DNA from: Ruthenibacterium sp.
Lineage (GTDB): Bacteria; Bacillota; Clostridia; Oscillospirales; Ruminococcaceae
Assembly (NCBI GenBank): GCA_020025255.1
Contig: JAHHSK010000048.1
Span: forward strand, 1-15,442
Length of the DNA stretch: 15,442 nt
Direction of reading: 5' to 3'
Shown: positions 1 to 7,411 of the stretch, in pieces
Numbering within the stretch: the stretch's first letter is position 1
How the letters are laid out: the number at the start of each line of letters is the position of its first letter
The notes under the pieces: model-generated
What the model was told of the DNA's origin: nothing
The model's database searches: none
The model's input: only the letters and a program-made list of their open reading frames with translations
Translations under genes and position numbers: made by a program

Positions 1-15
1 ACAAGAACAGAAGGT

Positions 16-1392
16 TCAGCCGTTCCAGTGAAGCATTTTCTTTGCCGCTTTGTAAATATCACCGCAGCCGAGCGTGATCACAAGATCACCGGGCTGCGCA
101 TGCTCCATAACATATGCCGTGACTTCGTCAAAGGTGTTGAACCACACGCTGCCGGGGATCTTTTCGGCAAGATCTTTTGTGCGGATAGTGAAATCTTCCG
201 CGCGCTCGCGGCTGCCCATGATCTCGGTCATTACCACATGATCGGCAAGCGCAAGGACGCGTGCAAAATCATCCAAAAGCATTTCCGTGCGCGAATAGGT
301 AAAGGGCTGGAACACGGCCCACACGTTTTTGTAATCCATTTTCTTTGCCGAAGTGAGGGTGGCTTCCAATTCGGTAGGATGATGTGCGTAATCATCGGCT
401 ATGGTGATGCCGTTTCGTTCCCCAAGGAATTCAAAGCGACGGCCGGCACCGCGGAACGCCTTGATGCCTTCGGCACATTCGATTGCCGTGCACCCGCACA
501 GCTCGGCACAGGCAAACGCAGCCAGCGCGTTGTAGACATTATGCCGCCCGGGCACGGAAAGCTCGATATGGATCGCGGGGATATCATGCACAAGAAGATC
601 AAAGCAATAGAAGGAGGGGCGGTATTCCCGCACATTCACAGCGCGGTAATCGGCACACGTTTCGATGCCGAAGGTGCACACATCCCGATCCAAATGTGCA
701 ATCACTTCCACGGTGTTTGCGTCATCCAGATTCGCAACGATTTTATGGGATGTCAAAAGTGCAAATTTACGGAAGGATGATTTCAGGTTATCCATGCTCT
801 TGAAAAATTCAAGATGATCGGCATCGATATTCAGGATCACAGAAATATGCGGCACCAGATGCAGGAAGGTGTTGCTGTATTCGCACGCTTCCACAATGAT
901 TTCGCGCCCGGCACCGTACCGCCCGTAGGAATCGATCAGCGGCAGCTTGCCGCCGATGATCACGGCGGGGTCGGTTTTTGCCATAATCATGATTTGGGAA
1001 AGCATGGCGGTCGTGGTGGTTTTGCCGTGTGTGCCGGCAACGCAGACCGGATGCGGATAGGTGTTGGCGACATAGCCCAGCAGGATGCTGCGTTCCGCTG
1101 TGGGGATGCCCAGCCGCTGTGCTTCGCAAAGTTCGGGGTTATCCTGTGAAATTGCTGCGGAATATACAACAAGCTCTGCCCCGTGCACATTTTCAGCTCG
1201 ATGCTCCAAGGTAACGGGAATGCCCATTTTGCGTTCGCGGTCGATAATATCTCCTTCATTGACATCAGAGCCGGTGATTTCATATCCGACAGCGTGCAGG
1301 ATCTGGACAAGCGGGAACATCCCGCTGCCGCCGATGCCGATAAAATGCAGCTTCATTTTACCGTCCAGCAGTGTGCTGTTAAAACCATTCAT
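16..1392 (-). CDS. murC: UDP-N-acetylmuramate--L-alanine ligase
   Basis: Cytoplasmic ATP-dependent ligase that adds L-alanine to UDP-MurNAc, the first step of the peptidoglycan stem peptide. From the chosen start (458 aa) I see the N-terminal glycine-rich GIGGSG at 19-24, the ATP-binding loop GTHGKTTTT at 120-128, the central region EACEYSNTF with NIDADHLEFF, and the C-terminal-domain motif DDYAHHPTE at 333-341. These are the usual Mur ligase landmarks in the right order, and the length is typical. The reading frame stays open 29 codons further upstream to 1479, but I place the start at the ATG at 1392 because GAGGTG sits 6 nt before it and a TATAAT element at 1434-1429 lies inside the upstream extension. 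A further ATG at 1356 (MKLHF) is possible but has no comparable ribosome site. The gene is divergent from the carboxypeptidase gene, and both act on peptidoglycan. Confidence 0.95.
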   Translation of the reverse strand: MNGFNSTLLDGKMKLHFIGIGGSGMFPLVQILHAVGYEITGSDVNEGDIIDRERKMGIPVTLEHRAENVHGAELVVYSAAISQDNPELCEAQRLGIPTAERSILLGYVANTYPHPVCVAGTHGKTTTTAMLSQIMIMAKTDPAVIIGGKLPLIDSYGRYGAGREIIVEACEYSNTFLHLVPHISVILNIDADHLEFFKSMDNLKSSFRKFALLTSHKIVANLDDANTVEVIAHLDRDVCTFGIETCADYRAVNVREYRPSFYCFDLLVHDIPAIHIELSVPGRHNVYNALAAFACAELCGCTAIECAEGIKAFRGAGRRFEFLGERNGITIADDYAHHPTELEATLTSAKKMDYKNVWAVFQPFTYSRTEMLLDDFARVLALADHVVMTEIMGSRERAEDFTIRTKDLAEKIPGSVWFNTFDEVTAYVMEHAQPGDLVITLGCGDIYKAAKKMLHWNG

Positions 1393-1428
1393 TCGATTCA
1401 CCTCGTAATTTGAAGTATTGATGATACC

Positions 1429-1457
1429 ATTATAGCTTGAAATCAGGATAAAATAAA
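1429..1457 (-). promoter_or_regulatory. Candidate sigma-A promoter of murC
   Basis: On the minus strand a perfect -10 TATAAT (1434-1429) is preceded, after 17 bp, by a weak -35 TTTATT (1457-1452). Transcription would start near 1422 and leave a leader of about 30 nt before the ATG at 1392. The -35 is poor, so the call rests on the -10 and its position. Confidence 0.5.
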
Positions 1458-1619
1458 CATATTCATGTAAATTTGGCACATCATCATTTTTTGGCTGTCC
1501 CGAAAAAAGAAAAAAGCATCGGTGCTGCCGGGAAAAGCGCGGGGATTTGCGGGATGCACGCAGGAAAAATCCGGGCGGTCATCGGAAAATAGGGGCAAGG
1601 CGATTTACAAAAGGGAAAC

Positions 1620-1648
1620 TTTATAAACGCTTCAACTGTTTGTATAAA
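1620..1648 (+). promoter_or_regulatory. Possible upstream promoter toward dacF
   Basis: TTTATA (1620-1625) and TATAAA (1643-1648) are separated by exactly 17 bp. Each box fits the consensus only moderately. It would give a leader of about 160 nt before the carboxypeptidase start, and the inverted repeat at 1683-1704 would lie in that leader. Confidence 0.3.
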
Positions 1649-1731
1649 AAACGGAGCCTGCCGCGCGGGAAATGAAGCACCGGCGGCATGCGGCGTGCTG
1701 CCGCAAAGGGGATGCCATAGCCCGTGTACGC

Positions 1732-1760
1732 TTGCGCAAAGCGGAAAACATCAGTATAAT
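1732..1760 (+). promoter_or_regulatory. Sigma-A promoter of the dacF-like gene
   Basis: -35 TTGCGC (1732-1737), 17-bp spacer, perfect -10 TATAAT (1755-1760). Transcription would start near 1767, about 50 nt before the GTG start at 1816. Its position rules out the longer reading frame that begins at 1672. Confidence 0.65.
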
Positions 1761-1815
1761 ACTATGGATAGACAAAGGCAAGAGTGACAAAAACTGCGCA
1801 GTGAGGAGTTTGCTT

Positions 1816-3324
1816 GTGAAAAGACTGCTTGGAATCATTTTGGTGCTGGCATTTTGCGCCGGGCTGACGCCGGCATGGGCAGCACAGCAGAGTACCCCGC
1901 CGCCGGTGACGGCACAAGCGTATCTGGTTATGGATGCCGATACCGGACAGGTGCTGGTGGAAAAAGGCGGATATGAGCAGCGTTATCCGGCAAGCATCAC
2001 AAAAATCATGACACTAGCACTGGCTATGGAACACTGCGGCGGCGATCTGTCGCAGCAGACGACCGTCAGCTACCGTGCGGCGCATGAGCTGGAAATGGGT
2101 TCTTCGCATGTTGCGCTGCAGCCCGGTGAGGTGGTTACGCTGCAGGACCTGTTCCATGCAACGATCCTTGCCAGTGCAAACGATGCCGCGAATGTGCTGG
2201 CGGAATATACGGCAGGCAGTATTGAAGCCTTTGTGGAGCGCATGAATGCCAAGGCGCAGGAATTGGGGATGACCCAGACGCATTACTGCAATCCGCATGG
2301 GCTGCACGATGAGCAGCACTATACCAGTGCATACGATATGGCCGTGCTGACGCGCTGGGCACTGGGGATCCCCGGCTTTCGGGAACTGTTCGGCGCAACA
2401 AAGTACACGATGCAGCCAACCAATAAGCAGGAAAAACAGCGGCTGTGGGGAACGGATAACTGCATGCTGGTGCCCAGTAAATATGTGTACGAAGGGACAA
2501 CGGGCGGCAAAAGCGGCTGGACGCATGAGGCGGGATACACTATGGTGGAAACCGTTACCCGCGCAGGCACGACGCTGATCAGCGTCGTGCTGGACAGTGC
2601 CAAAAAGTATGATAAATTTGCCGACAGCGTGGCGCTTATGGATTACTGCTTCGATAATTTCACAAGGCAGGAACTGCCCCGCAGCCAGATCTATCCGCCG
2701 CAGATCCCGGTATATTATTCGGATTCCGATCCAAGCGTCGGTGCGGCACCCCCGCAGCTGCAGGAAAGCTATCCGCTTTTGCTGCACTGGAGCGTTTCGC
2801 CGGATCATGTCGCTGTGATATTCGAAGCCCCGGAATCCTACATGGTGGATGCGCCGTTTGAGGCAAAAATGCATTTTGTGCTCAAGGAAGGCGGCACGCA
2901 GAGCAGCATGGCGCAGGATCTGATGACCTATACCGTCGGCATCGATCAGGATGCCGTTATGGCACTGCTGGATGCCAATGCACAGGTGTATGTAGACAGG
3001 CCTTCCTGGATGAAGATTTTGAAGTGGGTGCTTCAGGCCCTGTTTGTTTTGGTGCTGCTTTTGGCGGCGCTGGTGGAAGGGCGGATCGCTTATGTGGCTT
3101 ACATCAAAGCGCAAAGGAAAAAGCGGCGAATGGAACGCCGCCGTGCTGCCGTGCAAAGCGCCCAGCAGGGGATAGGGCCGCGTGTGCAGCCGCTGCGCCC
3201 GGTAAAAAAGCCGGAGCTGACGCGGGAAAGCGCACCCCGCACCCCGCAGCACCATCGGGCGCAGCATGCGCGCCGATCTTCGCACAGCACAAAAGCATCC
3301 CATACAGCGCGCGGGCGTGATTAA
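1816..3324 (+). CDS. dacF: D-alanyl-D-alanine carboxypeptidase, PBP5/DacF-like (peptidase S11)
   Basis: Serine DD-carboxypeptidase that removes the terminal D-Ala from peptidoglycan pentapeptides outside the membrane and so limits crosslinking. With the GTG start (502 aa; AGGAG 7 nt upstream at 1804-1808) it begins with a signal peptide, cleaved near AWA-A at 22-23. The three penicillin-binding motifs follow in order: SITK 60-63 (nucleophile S60, base K63), SAN 120-122, and KSG 232-234, the KTG box with Ser for Thr. A hydrophobic helix at about 404-425 replaces the short amphipathic anchor of classical PBP5. After it comes a very basic tail of about 70 residues rich in Arg, Lys, His and Gln. 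The open frame extends upstream to 1672, but a TATAAT promoter at 1755 lies inside it and the signal peptide starts here. The gene stands alone between its promoter and terminator. The choice of dacF over dacA or dacB is uncertain. Confidence 0.9.
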   Translation: MKRLLGIILVLAFCAGLTPAWAAQQSTPPPVTAQAYLVMDADTGQVLVEKGGYEQRYPASITKIMTLALAMEHCGGDLSQQTTVSYRAAHELEMGSSHVALQPGEVVTLQDLFHATILASANDAANVLAEYTAGSIEAFVERMNAKAQELGMTQTHYCNPHGLHDEQHYTSAYDMAVLTRWALGIPGFRELFGATKYTMQPTNKQEKQRLWGTDNCMLVPSKYVYEGTTGGKSGWTHEAGYTMVETVTRAGTTLISVVLDSAKKYDKFADSVALMDYCFDNFTRQELPRSQIYPPQIPVYYSDSDPSVGAAPPQLQESYPLLLHWSVSPDHVAVIFEAPESYMVDAPFEAKMHFVLKEGGTQSSMAQDLMTYTVGIDQDAVMALLDANAQVYVDRPSWMKILKWVLQALFVLVLLLAALVEGRIAYVAYIKAQRKKRRMERRRAAVQSAQQGIGPRVQPLRPVKKPELTRESAPRTPQHHRAQHARRSSHSTKASHTARGRD

Positions 3325-3336
3325 AAGAAAAAAGAC

Positions 3337-3372
3337 AAAAAGACGGCTTTCAGTGGGAAAGCCGTCTTTTTT
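3337..3372 (+). terminator. Intrinsic terminator after the dacF-like gene
   Basis: Perfect 10-bp stem GACGGCTTTC (3342-3351) with GAAAGCCGTC (3357-3366), a 5-nt loop and a run of T after it. A-residues precede the stem, so the hairpin extends with A-T pairs and could also work from the other strand. Confidence 0.9.
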
Positions 3373-3430
3373 CGTGGCCGCAAAACAAAAACAAACGGAA
3401 CAAAATCGGGGACAGAAAGCAGTCGTATAC

Positions 3431-3464
3431 TTGCGAAGCATGCAGAAAAATATTATACTATAAT
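3431..3464 (+). promoter_or_regulatory. Sigma-A promoter of the MBOAT-SGNH unit
   Basis: -35 TTGCGA (3431-3436), exact 17-bp spacer, -10 TATACT (3454-3459). A perfect TATAAT overlaps it at 3459-3464 but has no good -35 at the right distance. The leader to the ATG at 3523 would be about 57 nt. Confidence 0.6.
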
Positions 3465-3522
3465 AGGTTATGTCTTGCACAGGCGATCCGGCGCGAATGT
3501 ACACAGGAAAGGAATACAGAAT

Positions 3523-4980
3523 ATGGGGTTTCAGTCAGCACCGTTCTTTCTTCTTTTGGCGGCAACGATCATTCTTTATTTCACGGTTCCGGTCAAACTT
3601 CAGAATTATATTCTGCTGGCGGGCTGCTGGATTTTCTATTCCTACACCAGCTTTAAAAATCTTGTGCTGCTGCTCGTTCTGACATTGCTGATCTATGCGG
3701 CAGCCCATGGAATGGCGCGCCTGAAATCGGGCGCGGCACGGCGCGGGCTGCTGACGGTATCGCTGATCGGCCTGTTTTCCGTTCTTGTTTTCTTTAAATA
3801 TTATACGCCGCTGCGCACAAGCTGCGGGCTGTTTTCGGCGCTGCCTTCGCTGGGGCGCATCGTACCGCCGCTGGGCGTAAGCTTTTATACGTTTATGCTG
3901 GCGGGCTATCTGATTGACGTGTACCGCGGCAAACAAACGCCCGAGCGAAGCTTTGTTCGGTTTTCGCTGTTTTCCAGCTTTTTCCCGATCGTTGCATCCG
4001 GGCCGATCGAACGGGGACGGACGCTTCTGGCGCAGTTTGAAGCACCGCACCGCTTCGAGTATGAAACCTTCTGCTGCGGCGCATCCCGGATGCTGTGGGG
4101 CTTTTTCAAAAAATTTGTGCTGGCGGAAATGATCGCGATCAGTGTCAGCCGTGTGTTCACCAATCTTTCCATTTATCACGGCCCGTTCCTTCTGCTGGCG
4201 GCTTTGATGTATTCCTATCAGCTGTACTGCGATTTTTCGGGATATTCGGATATCGCGATCGGAACCGCGCGGCTTATGGGGTTTACGATTCGCGAAAACT
4301 TTGCGCGGCCGTTTGCCGCACGCAGCTTTCAGGAGCTGTGGCGCCGGTGGCATATCAGCCTGACATCCTGGTTCCGCGATTACCTGTATTTCCCGCTTGG
4401 CGGCAGCCGGAAGGGAACCTTCCGAACGGGTGTGAATATCCTGATTGTATTTCTGGCGAGCGGGATCTGGCATGGGGCGGCACTCAATTTTGCGATCTGG
4501 GGTGCGATGAACGGCGTTTTCATGCTGATTTCCCGGACGCTCCAGCGGCGCGGCAGAACAAGGCAGCTGCGGCACGATACAAAGGTGCGCAGAACCCTTT
4601 CGGCACTGGTACGCATTGCGGCGGTCTATCTGATGTTTACCGCGTGCATCGTGTTTTTCCGTGCGGCGACCACACAGGATGCATTGTATGTGTACAGTAA
4701 TCTCTTTACCGGCTGGCGGCAGGCGGTCTTGGATCCTTCGGGGACGATCGTACTTTTGAAAAGCATGAATATCGGGCGCGTATCGCTGCTGGTTATGGCA
4801 GGTGGTGCGGCTTTGGTGGAATGGGGCGAATGGCGCGCGCAAAAAGCACAGCTGGAAACAGGCGAATGGATTCGCTCCCATAAGCCGGCGGTGAGGATCG
4901 CGCTGTATTATGTCCTTTTGCTGGCGCTTGCCTTCTTCGGGGCATTGGGAACATCGAATTTTATCTACTTTGATTTTTGA
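3523..4980 (+). CDS. MBOAT-family membrane O-acyltransferase (AlgI/PatA/DltB-like)
   Basis: Multi-pass membrane protein (485 aa) that moves an acyl group, usually acetyl, across the membrane for transfer to an extracellular polymer. Family signatures are clear: PPLGVSFYTFMLAGYLIDVYRG, VASGPIERG, YCDFSGYSDIAIG, then WRRWHIS at 273-279 and IWHG at 315-318 with the invariant catalytic His at 317. The start is the ATG with AGGAAAGG about 10 nt upstream and a hydrophobic segment beginning a few residues in; 16 further codons are open upstream but lack a ribosome site. Only 10 nt separate it from the next gene, an SGNH-type protein, and such pairs (AlgI with AlgJ/AlgX, PatA with PatB, DltB with DltD) work as relay systems. 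No dltA or dltC is nearby, so D-alanylation is less likely than O-acetylation. The substrate polymer cannot be read from the sequence. Confidence 0.88.
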   Translation: MGFQSAPFFLLLAATIILYFTVPVKLQNYILLAGCWIFYSYTSFKNLVLLLVLTLLIYAAAHGMARLKSGAARRGLLTVSLIGLFSVLVFFKYYTPLRTSCGLFSALPSLGRIVPPLGVSFYTFMLAGYLIDVYRGKQTPERSFVRFSLFSSFFPIVASGPIERGRTLLAQFEAPHRFEYETFCCGASRMLWGFFKKFVLAEMIAISVSRVFTNLSIYHGPFLLLAALMYSYQLYCDFSGYSDIAIGTARLMGFTIRENFARPFAARSFQELWRRWHISLTSWFRDYLYFPLGGSRKGTFRTGVNILIVFLASGIWHGAALNFAIWGAMNGVFMLISRTLQRRGRTRQLRHDTKVRRTLSALVRIAAVYLMFTACIVFFRAATTQDALYVYSNLFTGWRQAVLDPSGTIVLLKSMNIGRVSLLVMAGGAALVEWGEWRAQKAQLETGEWIRSHKPAVRIALYYVLLLALAFFGALGTSNFIYFDF

Positions 4981-4990
4981 GGAGAAGATT

Positions 4991-6070
4991 ATGAAACGAG
5001 TTTTGAAATCTTTTCTGATTTTTCTTCCGTTTGTGCTGCTGATCGTTGGTGTGAATGTCTATGCAGACCCGGCAAATGTGCTGAATATCGGGTATGAACG
5101 GCAGGTTGCGGAAATTTTGGCACAGGGGAACAATGTCGAGAATCTGCGCAATATGGATGATCGTGCGTTCATAAAGCAATACGCTGCCATGCGTACCGAG
5201 CCGGTGGGCACGCTGGCGCTCGGCTCCAGTCATTCCATGCAGCTGACCAAGGAGTTGACGGGGGATGAATCCTTTTTCGGGGCAGGCGTCACCGGGGCGG
5301 ATATGCGGGACTGCATTTCGATCTACCGCCTGTTCAAAGATAAGGGGCTGCTGCCAAAGCGTGTGATTTTTTCGGTGGATTATTGGTTTTTGAGCGAGGG
5401 AACGTTCGAAAAACGTGCGATGACGGATGGGTATGTCCAGTTTTGCCGCGATTATGGCTTGAATGCGATGCAGGCCGGCTGGTTCAACACCCTGCGGCAG
5501 AAAATCGAAAAAAGAGGACAGGCGTTTTCGATCCCGTATTTTCAGAAAAGCTTGAAATATATGGAAAAGGGGCTTCATCTTTTCAGCGATCCTGTCCCGA
5601 CGCAGGTACATAAATCGACCGGCAATATGCGGCGTGCCGACGGCAGCTATTGCTATGAGGAATGGTATCGCGATGCCCCGCAGGCGGATATCGACCTTCG
5701 GGCGCAGGGCAATATCGTGGCAAAGCCCGGTTTTGCCAGCGGTTTTAACGGGGTATCCAAGGAACTGGTTCGCCAAATGGAAGCCTTTTTGCAGGAAATG
5801 CGAAAAGACGGTGTGCAGGTAGCGGTGCTTTTTTCGCCGTATCATCCGGATTACTACGATTTTATGGCGGCATCCGAGGATAATTATGTGGAGATCCTGG
5901 ATACCGAACGCTTGGTGACCGAACTTGCGCAGAAAAATGGGGCAAAAGTGTTTGGCTCATTCAATCCGCATGCGCTGGGATTGACAAAGGCGGATTTTTA
6001 CGATGGACTGCATTGCAGTGAAGAAGCCATGTACCGCTTTTACCCGAAGGATTTGTTTGAAATGGAATAA
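4991..6070 (+). CDS. Membrane-anchored or secreted SGNH-like partner of the MBOAT protein
   Basis: Protein of 359 aa with a hydrophobic N-terminus (about 7-25: signal anchor, or signal peptide cleaved after VYA) and an extracellular domain. I infer an SGNH hydrolase fold of the AlgJ/AlgX/DltD type from LALGSSHSM at 75-83, where GSSH fits block I with S80 as nucleophile, and from DGLH at 338-341 near the C-terminus, which fits the DxxH Asp-His pair. The expected role is to receive the acyl group delivered by the MBOAT protein and pass it to the polymer, or to position that polymer. It starts 10 nt after the MBOAT stop, with GGAG overlapping that junction. The protein beyond these motifs does not match a family I can name, so the functional call leans on context. 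Confidence 0.7.
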   Translation: MKRVLKSFLIFLPFVLLIVGVNVYADPANVLNIGYERQVAEILAQGNNVENLRNMDDRAFIKQYAAMRTEPVGTLALGSSHSMQLTKELTGDESFFGAGVTGADMRDCISIYRLFKDKGLLPKRVIFSVDYWFLSEGTFEKRAMTDGYVQFCRDYGLNAMQAGWFNTLRQKIEKRGQAFSIPYFQKSLKYMEKGLHLFSDPVPTQVHKSTGNMRRADGSYCYEEWYRDAPQADIDLRAQGNIVAKPGFASGFNGVSKELVRQMEAFLQEMRKDGVQVAVLFSPYHPDYYDFMAASEDNYVEILDTERLVTELAQKNGAKVFGSFNPHALGLTKADFYDGLHCSEEAMYRFYPKDLFEME

Positions 6071-6089
6071 AAAAGCACAGGCGTGCAGA

Positions 6090-6119
6090 CAAACGGCCGC
6101 GCGGCAGCAAGGCCGTTTG
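6090..6119 (+). other. Hairpin between the SGNH gene and the flavoprotein gene
   Basis: Perfect 9-bp inverted repeat, CAAACGGCC (6090-6098) and GGCCGTTTG (6111-6119), with a 12-nt loop. No T-run follows (the next bases are CACAGAAAA), so it is not a standard intrinsic terminator. It may reduce read-through, protect an mRNA end, or act as a partial terminator. I see no promoter between it and the next start. Confidence 0.5.
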
Positions 6120-6145
6120 CACAGAAAATGGAGGATAGGCAAGGA

Positions 6146-7369
6146 ATGCCGGATTGTATTATTATCGGTGCGGGCGCAGCGGGGCTTTTTGCGGCGGGCA
6201 GTGCGCTGCAGCAGGGAAAAAGCGTCGTGCTGCTGGAGCATAAGGAAAGCCCCGGCAAAAAGCTGCTGATTACGGGCAAAGGCCGCTGCAATGTAACAAA
6301 CAACTGTGAGCCGGAGGAATTTTTGAAAAATGTCCGCCGCAATCCGCGGTTCCTGTATTCCGCCTTGGCGGCATGCCCGCCGAGCAAGGTTATGGAAATT
6401 TTTGAAAACGAGCTGCAGGTTCCGCTGAAAACCGAGCGCGGAGGGCGCGTGTTCCCGCAAAGCGACCGCGCGGCGGATATCCTGAATGCGCTGCTGCGCC
6501 GTGCGCAGGGGGCGCAGATCCGCTATGAGGGGGTAAAGCAGCTTTGTCTGGAAAACGGACGCTGCACGGGCGTGCAGCTGGAAAGCGGGCAAACGCTGTC
6601 GGCGGCATCGGTTCTTGTGGCAACGGGCGGGGTTTCGTACCCCACCACGGGCTCCACAGGCGATGGATACCGCCTTGCACAGCAGGCCGGACACAAAATC
6701 ATCCCGCCGGAGCCAAGCCTTGTTTCGTTAGTGGAGCGCGGCGGCATGTGCAAACGGATGATGGGGCTTTCGCTGCGCAATGTGAAATTGACGCTTTGGG
6801 AAGGGAACAAAAAGCGTTTTTCGGAACAGGGAGAGATGCTGTTCACGCATTTCGGCGTATCCGGCCCGCTGGTTCTTTCGGCAAGCGCACACATCCGGGA
6901 TATGAAAAAATACGGATACCGGATCGAGATCGATCTGAAGCCCGCGCTTTCCCCGGAAAAGCTGGATCGCCGCGTGACCGAGGATTTTGCGCTTATGGCG
7001 GGCAGGGAGGCTTCGCATTGTCTTGAAAAGCTGCTGCCGGCTTCGATGCAGCCGGTCGTGCTGGAAAAATGGGGGGTTGACCCGCAGCGCAAGGTCAACC
7101 AGATTACGCGGGAGGAGCGCAGACAGCTGGTAGAGCTGCTGAAGGCTTTCCCGATCGAGCTTTCCGGAAAAGGTGACCTTGCGCATGCGGTTGTGACAAG
7201 CGGCGGCGTATGCGTAAAGGAAATCGACCCCAAAACCATGGAAAGCAAGCTGTGCAGCGGGCTTTATTTTGCAGGCGAGGTGCTGGATGTGGATGCCTAC
7301 ACCGGCGGATACAATCTTGGGATCGCGTTTGCAACGGCGCATGCTGCGGCAACGCATCTGCACGGATGA
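6146..7369 (+). CDS. HI0933/BaiN-like NAD(P)/FAD-dependent oxidoreductase
   Basis: Flavoprotein of 407 aa from a family of uncertain physiology. Members are annotated as aminoacetone oxidase-like, HI0933-like or BaiN-like, and a bile-acid role holds only for particular clostridia. Seen: the dinucleotide-binding loop GAGAAG at 8-13, an acidic end of the second strand (LLEHKE, E31), the family signature GRCNVTN at 46-52, VATGGVSYPTTGSTGDGY in the middle, and a C-terminal FAD contact GLYFAGEVLDVD followed by TGGYNLG. Length is typical. I chose the ATG at 6146, where MPDCIIIG begins the Rossmann fold at once; GGAGG lies 11 nt upstream and AAGGA directly adjoins. It heads the cluster with cmk, plsC and ispH-rpsA, 42 nt before cmk. 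The substrate is unknown. Confidence 0.85.
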   Translation: MPDCIIIGAGAAGLFAAGSALQQGKSVVLLEHKESPGKKLLITGKGRCNVTNNCEPEEFLKNVRRNPRFLYSALAACPPSKVMEIFENELQVPLKTERGGRVFPQSDRAADILNALLRRAQGAQIRYEGVKQLCLENGRCTGVQLESGQTLSAASVLVATGGVSYPTTGSTGDGYRLAQQAGHKIIPPEPSLVSLVERGGMCKRMMGLSLRNVKLTLWEGNKKRFSEQGEMLFTHFGVSGPLVLSASAHIRDMKKYGYRIEIDLKPALSPEKLDRRVTEDFALMAGREASHCLEKLLPASMQPVVLEKWGVDPQRKVNQITREERRQLVELLKAFPIELSGKGDLAHAVVTSGGVCVKEIDPKTMESKLCSGLYFAGEVLDVDAYTGGYNLGIAFATAHAAATHLHG

Positions 7370-7411
7370 AAACGAAAACGGCGGGCAACCGCCCTTTAAG
7401 GAGTGAAGGAT

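Larger units (their letters stand above)
1393..1815. other. Divergent intergenic region between murC and dacF
   Basis: This 423-bp stretch holds no convincing gene. It carries the murC promoter on the minus strand (1429-1457) and two promoter-like pairs on the plus strand: TTTATA-N17-TATAAA at 1620-1648 and the better TTGCGC-N17-TATAAT at 1732-1760. A short 6-bp inverted repeat (GCGGCA at 1683-1688, TGCCGC at 1699-1704) lies between these two plus-strand pairs, with no T-run after it. The rest is purine-rich and featureless by eye. Confidence 0.7.

Noticed and set aside
28..780. Plus-strand open frame opposite murC
   Set aside because: It lies wholly within the antisense of a clear Mur ligase and shows no family features.
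1393..1479. Upstream extension of murC to an ATG at 1479
   Set aside because: A TATAAT promoter element lies in it, and the ribosome site is at the ATG at 1392.
1672..1815. Upstream extension of the carboxypeptidase to an ATG at 1672
   Set aside because: It contains the TTGCGC-N17-TATAAT promoter, and the signal peptide begins only at the GTG at 1816.
2014..3504. Long minus-strand open frame (496 codons) opposite the carboxypeptidase
   Set aside because: Its translation is rich in Arg, His, Cys and Gln with no domain pattern, and it covers both the terminator and the promoter region. The plus-strand frame has all three penicillin-binding motifs.
3535..4881. Minus-strand open frame of 448 codons opposite the MBOAT gene
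   Set aside because: It mirrors a GC-rich gene, has a shadow-like composition (Arg, Gln, Lys, Pro-rich) and no recognisable motif.
3523..6070. Assignment of the acylation pair as dltB and dltD
   Set aside because: No D-alanine ligase (dltA) or carrier protein (dltC) gene is adjacent, and the second protein does not show more than general SGNH features.
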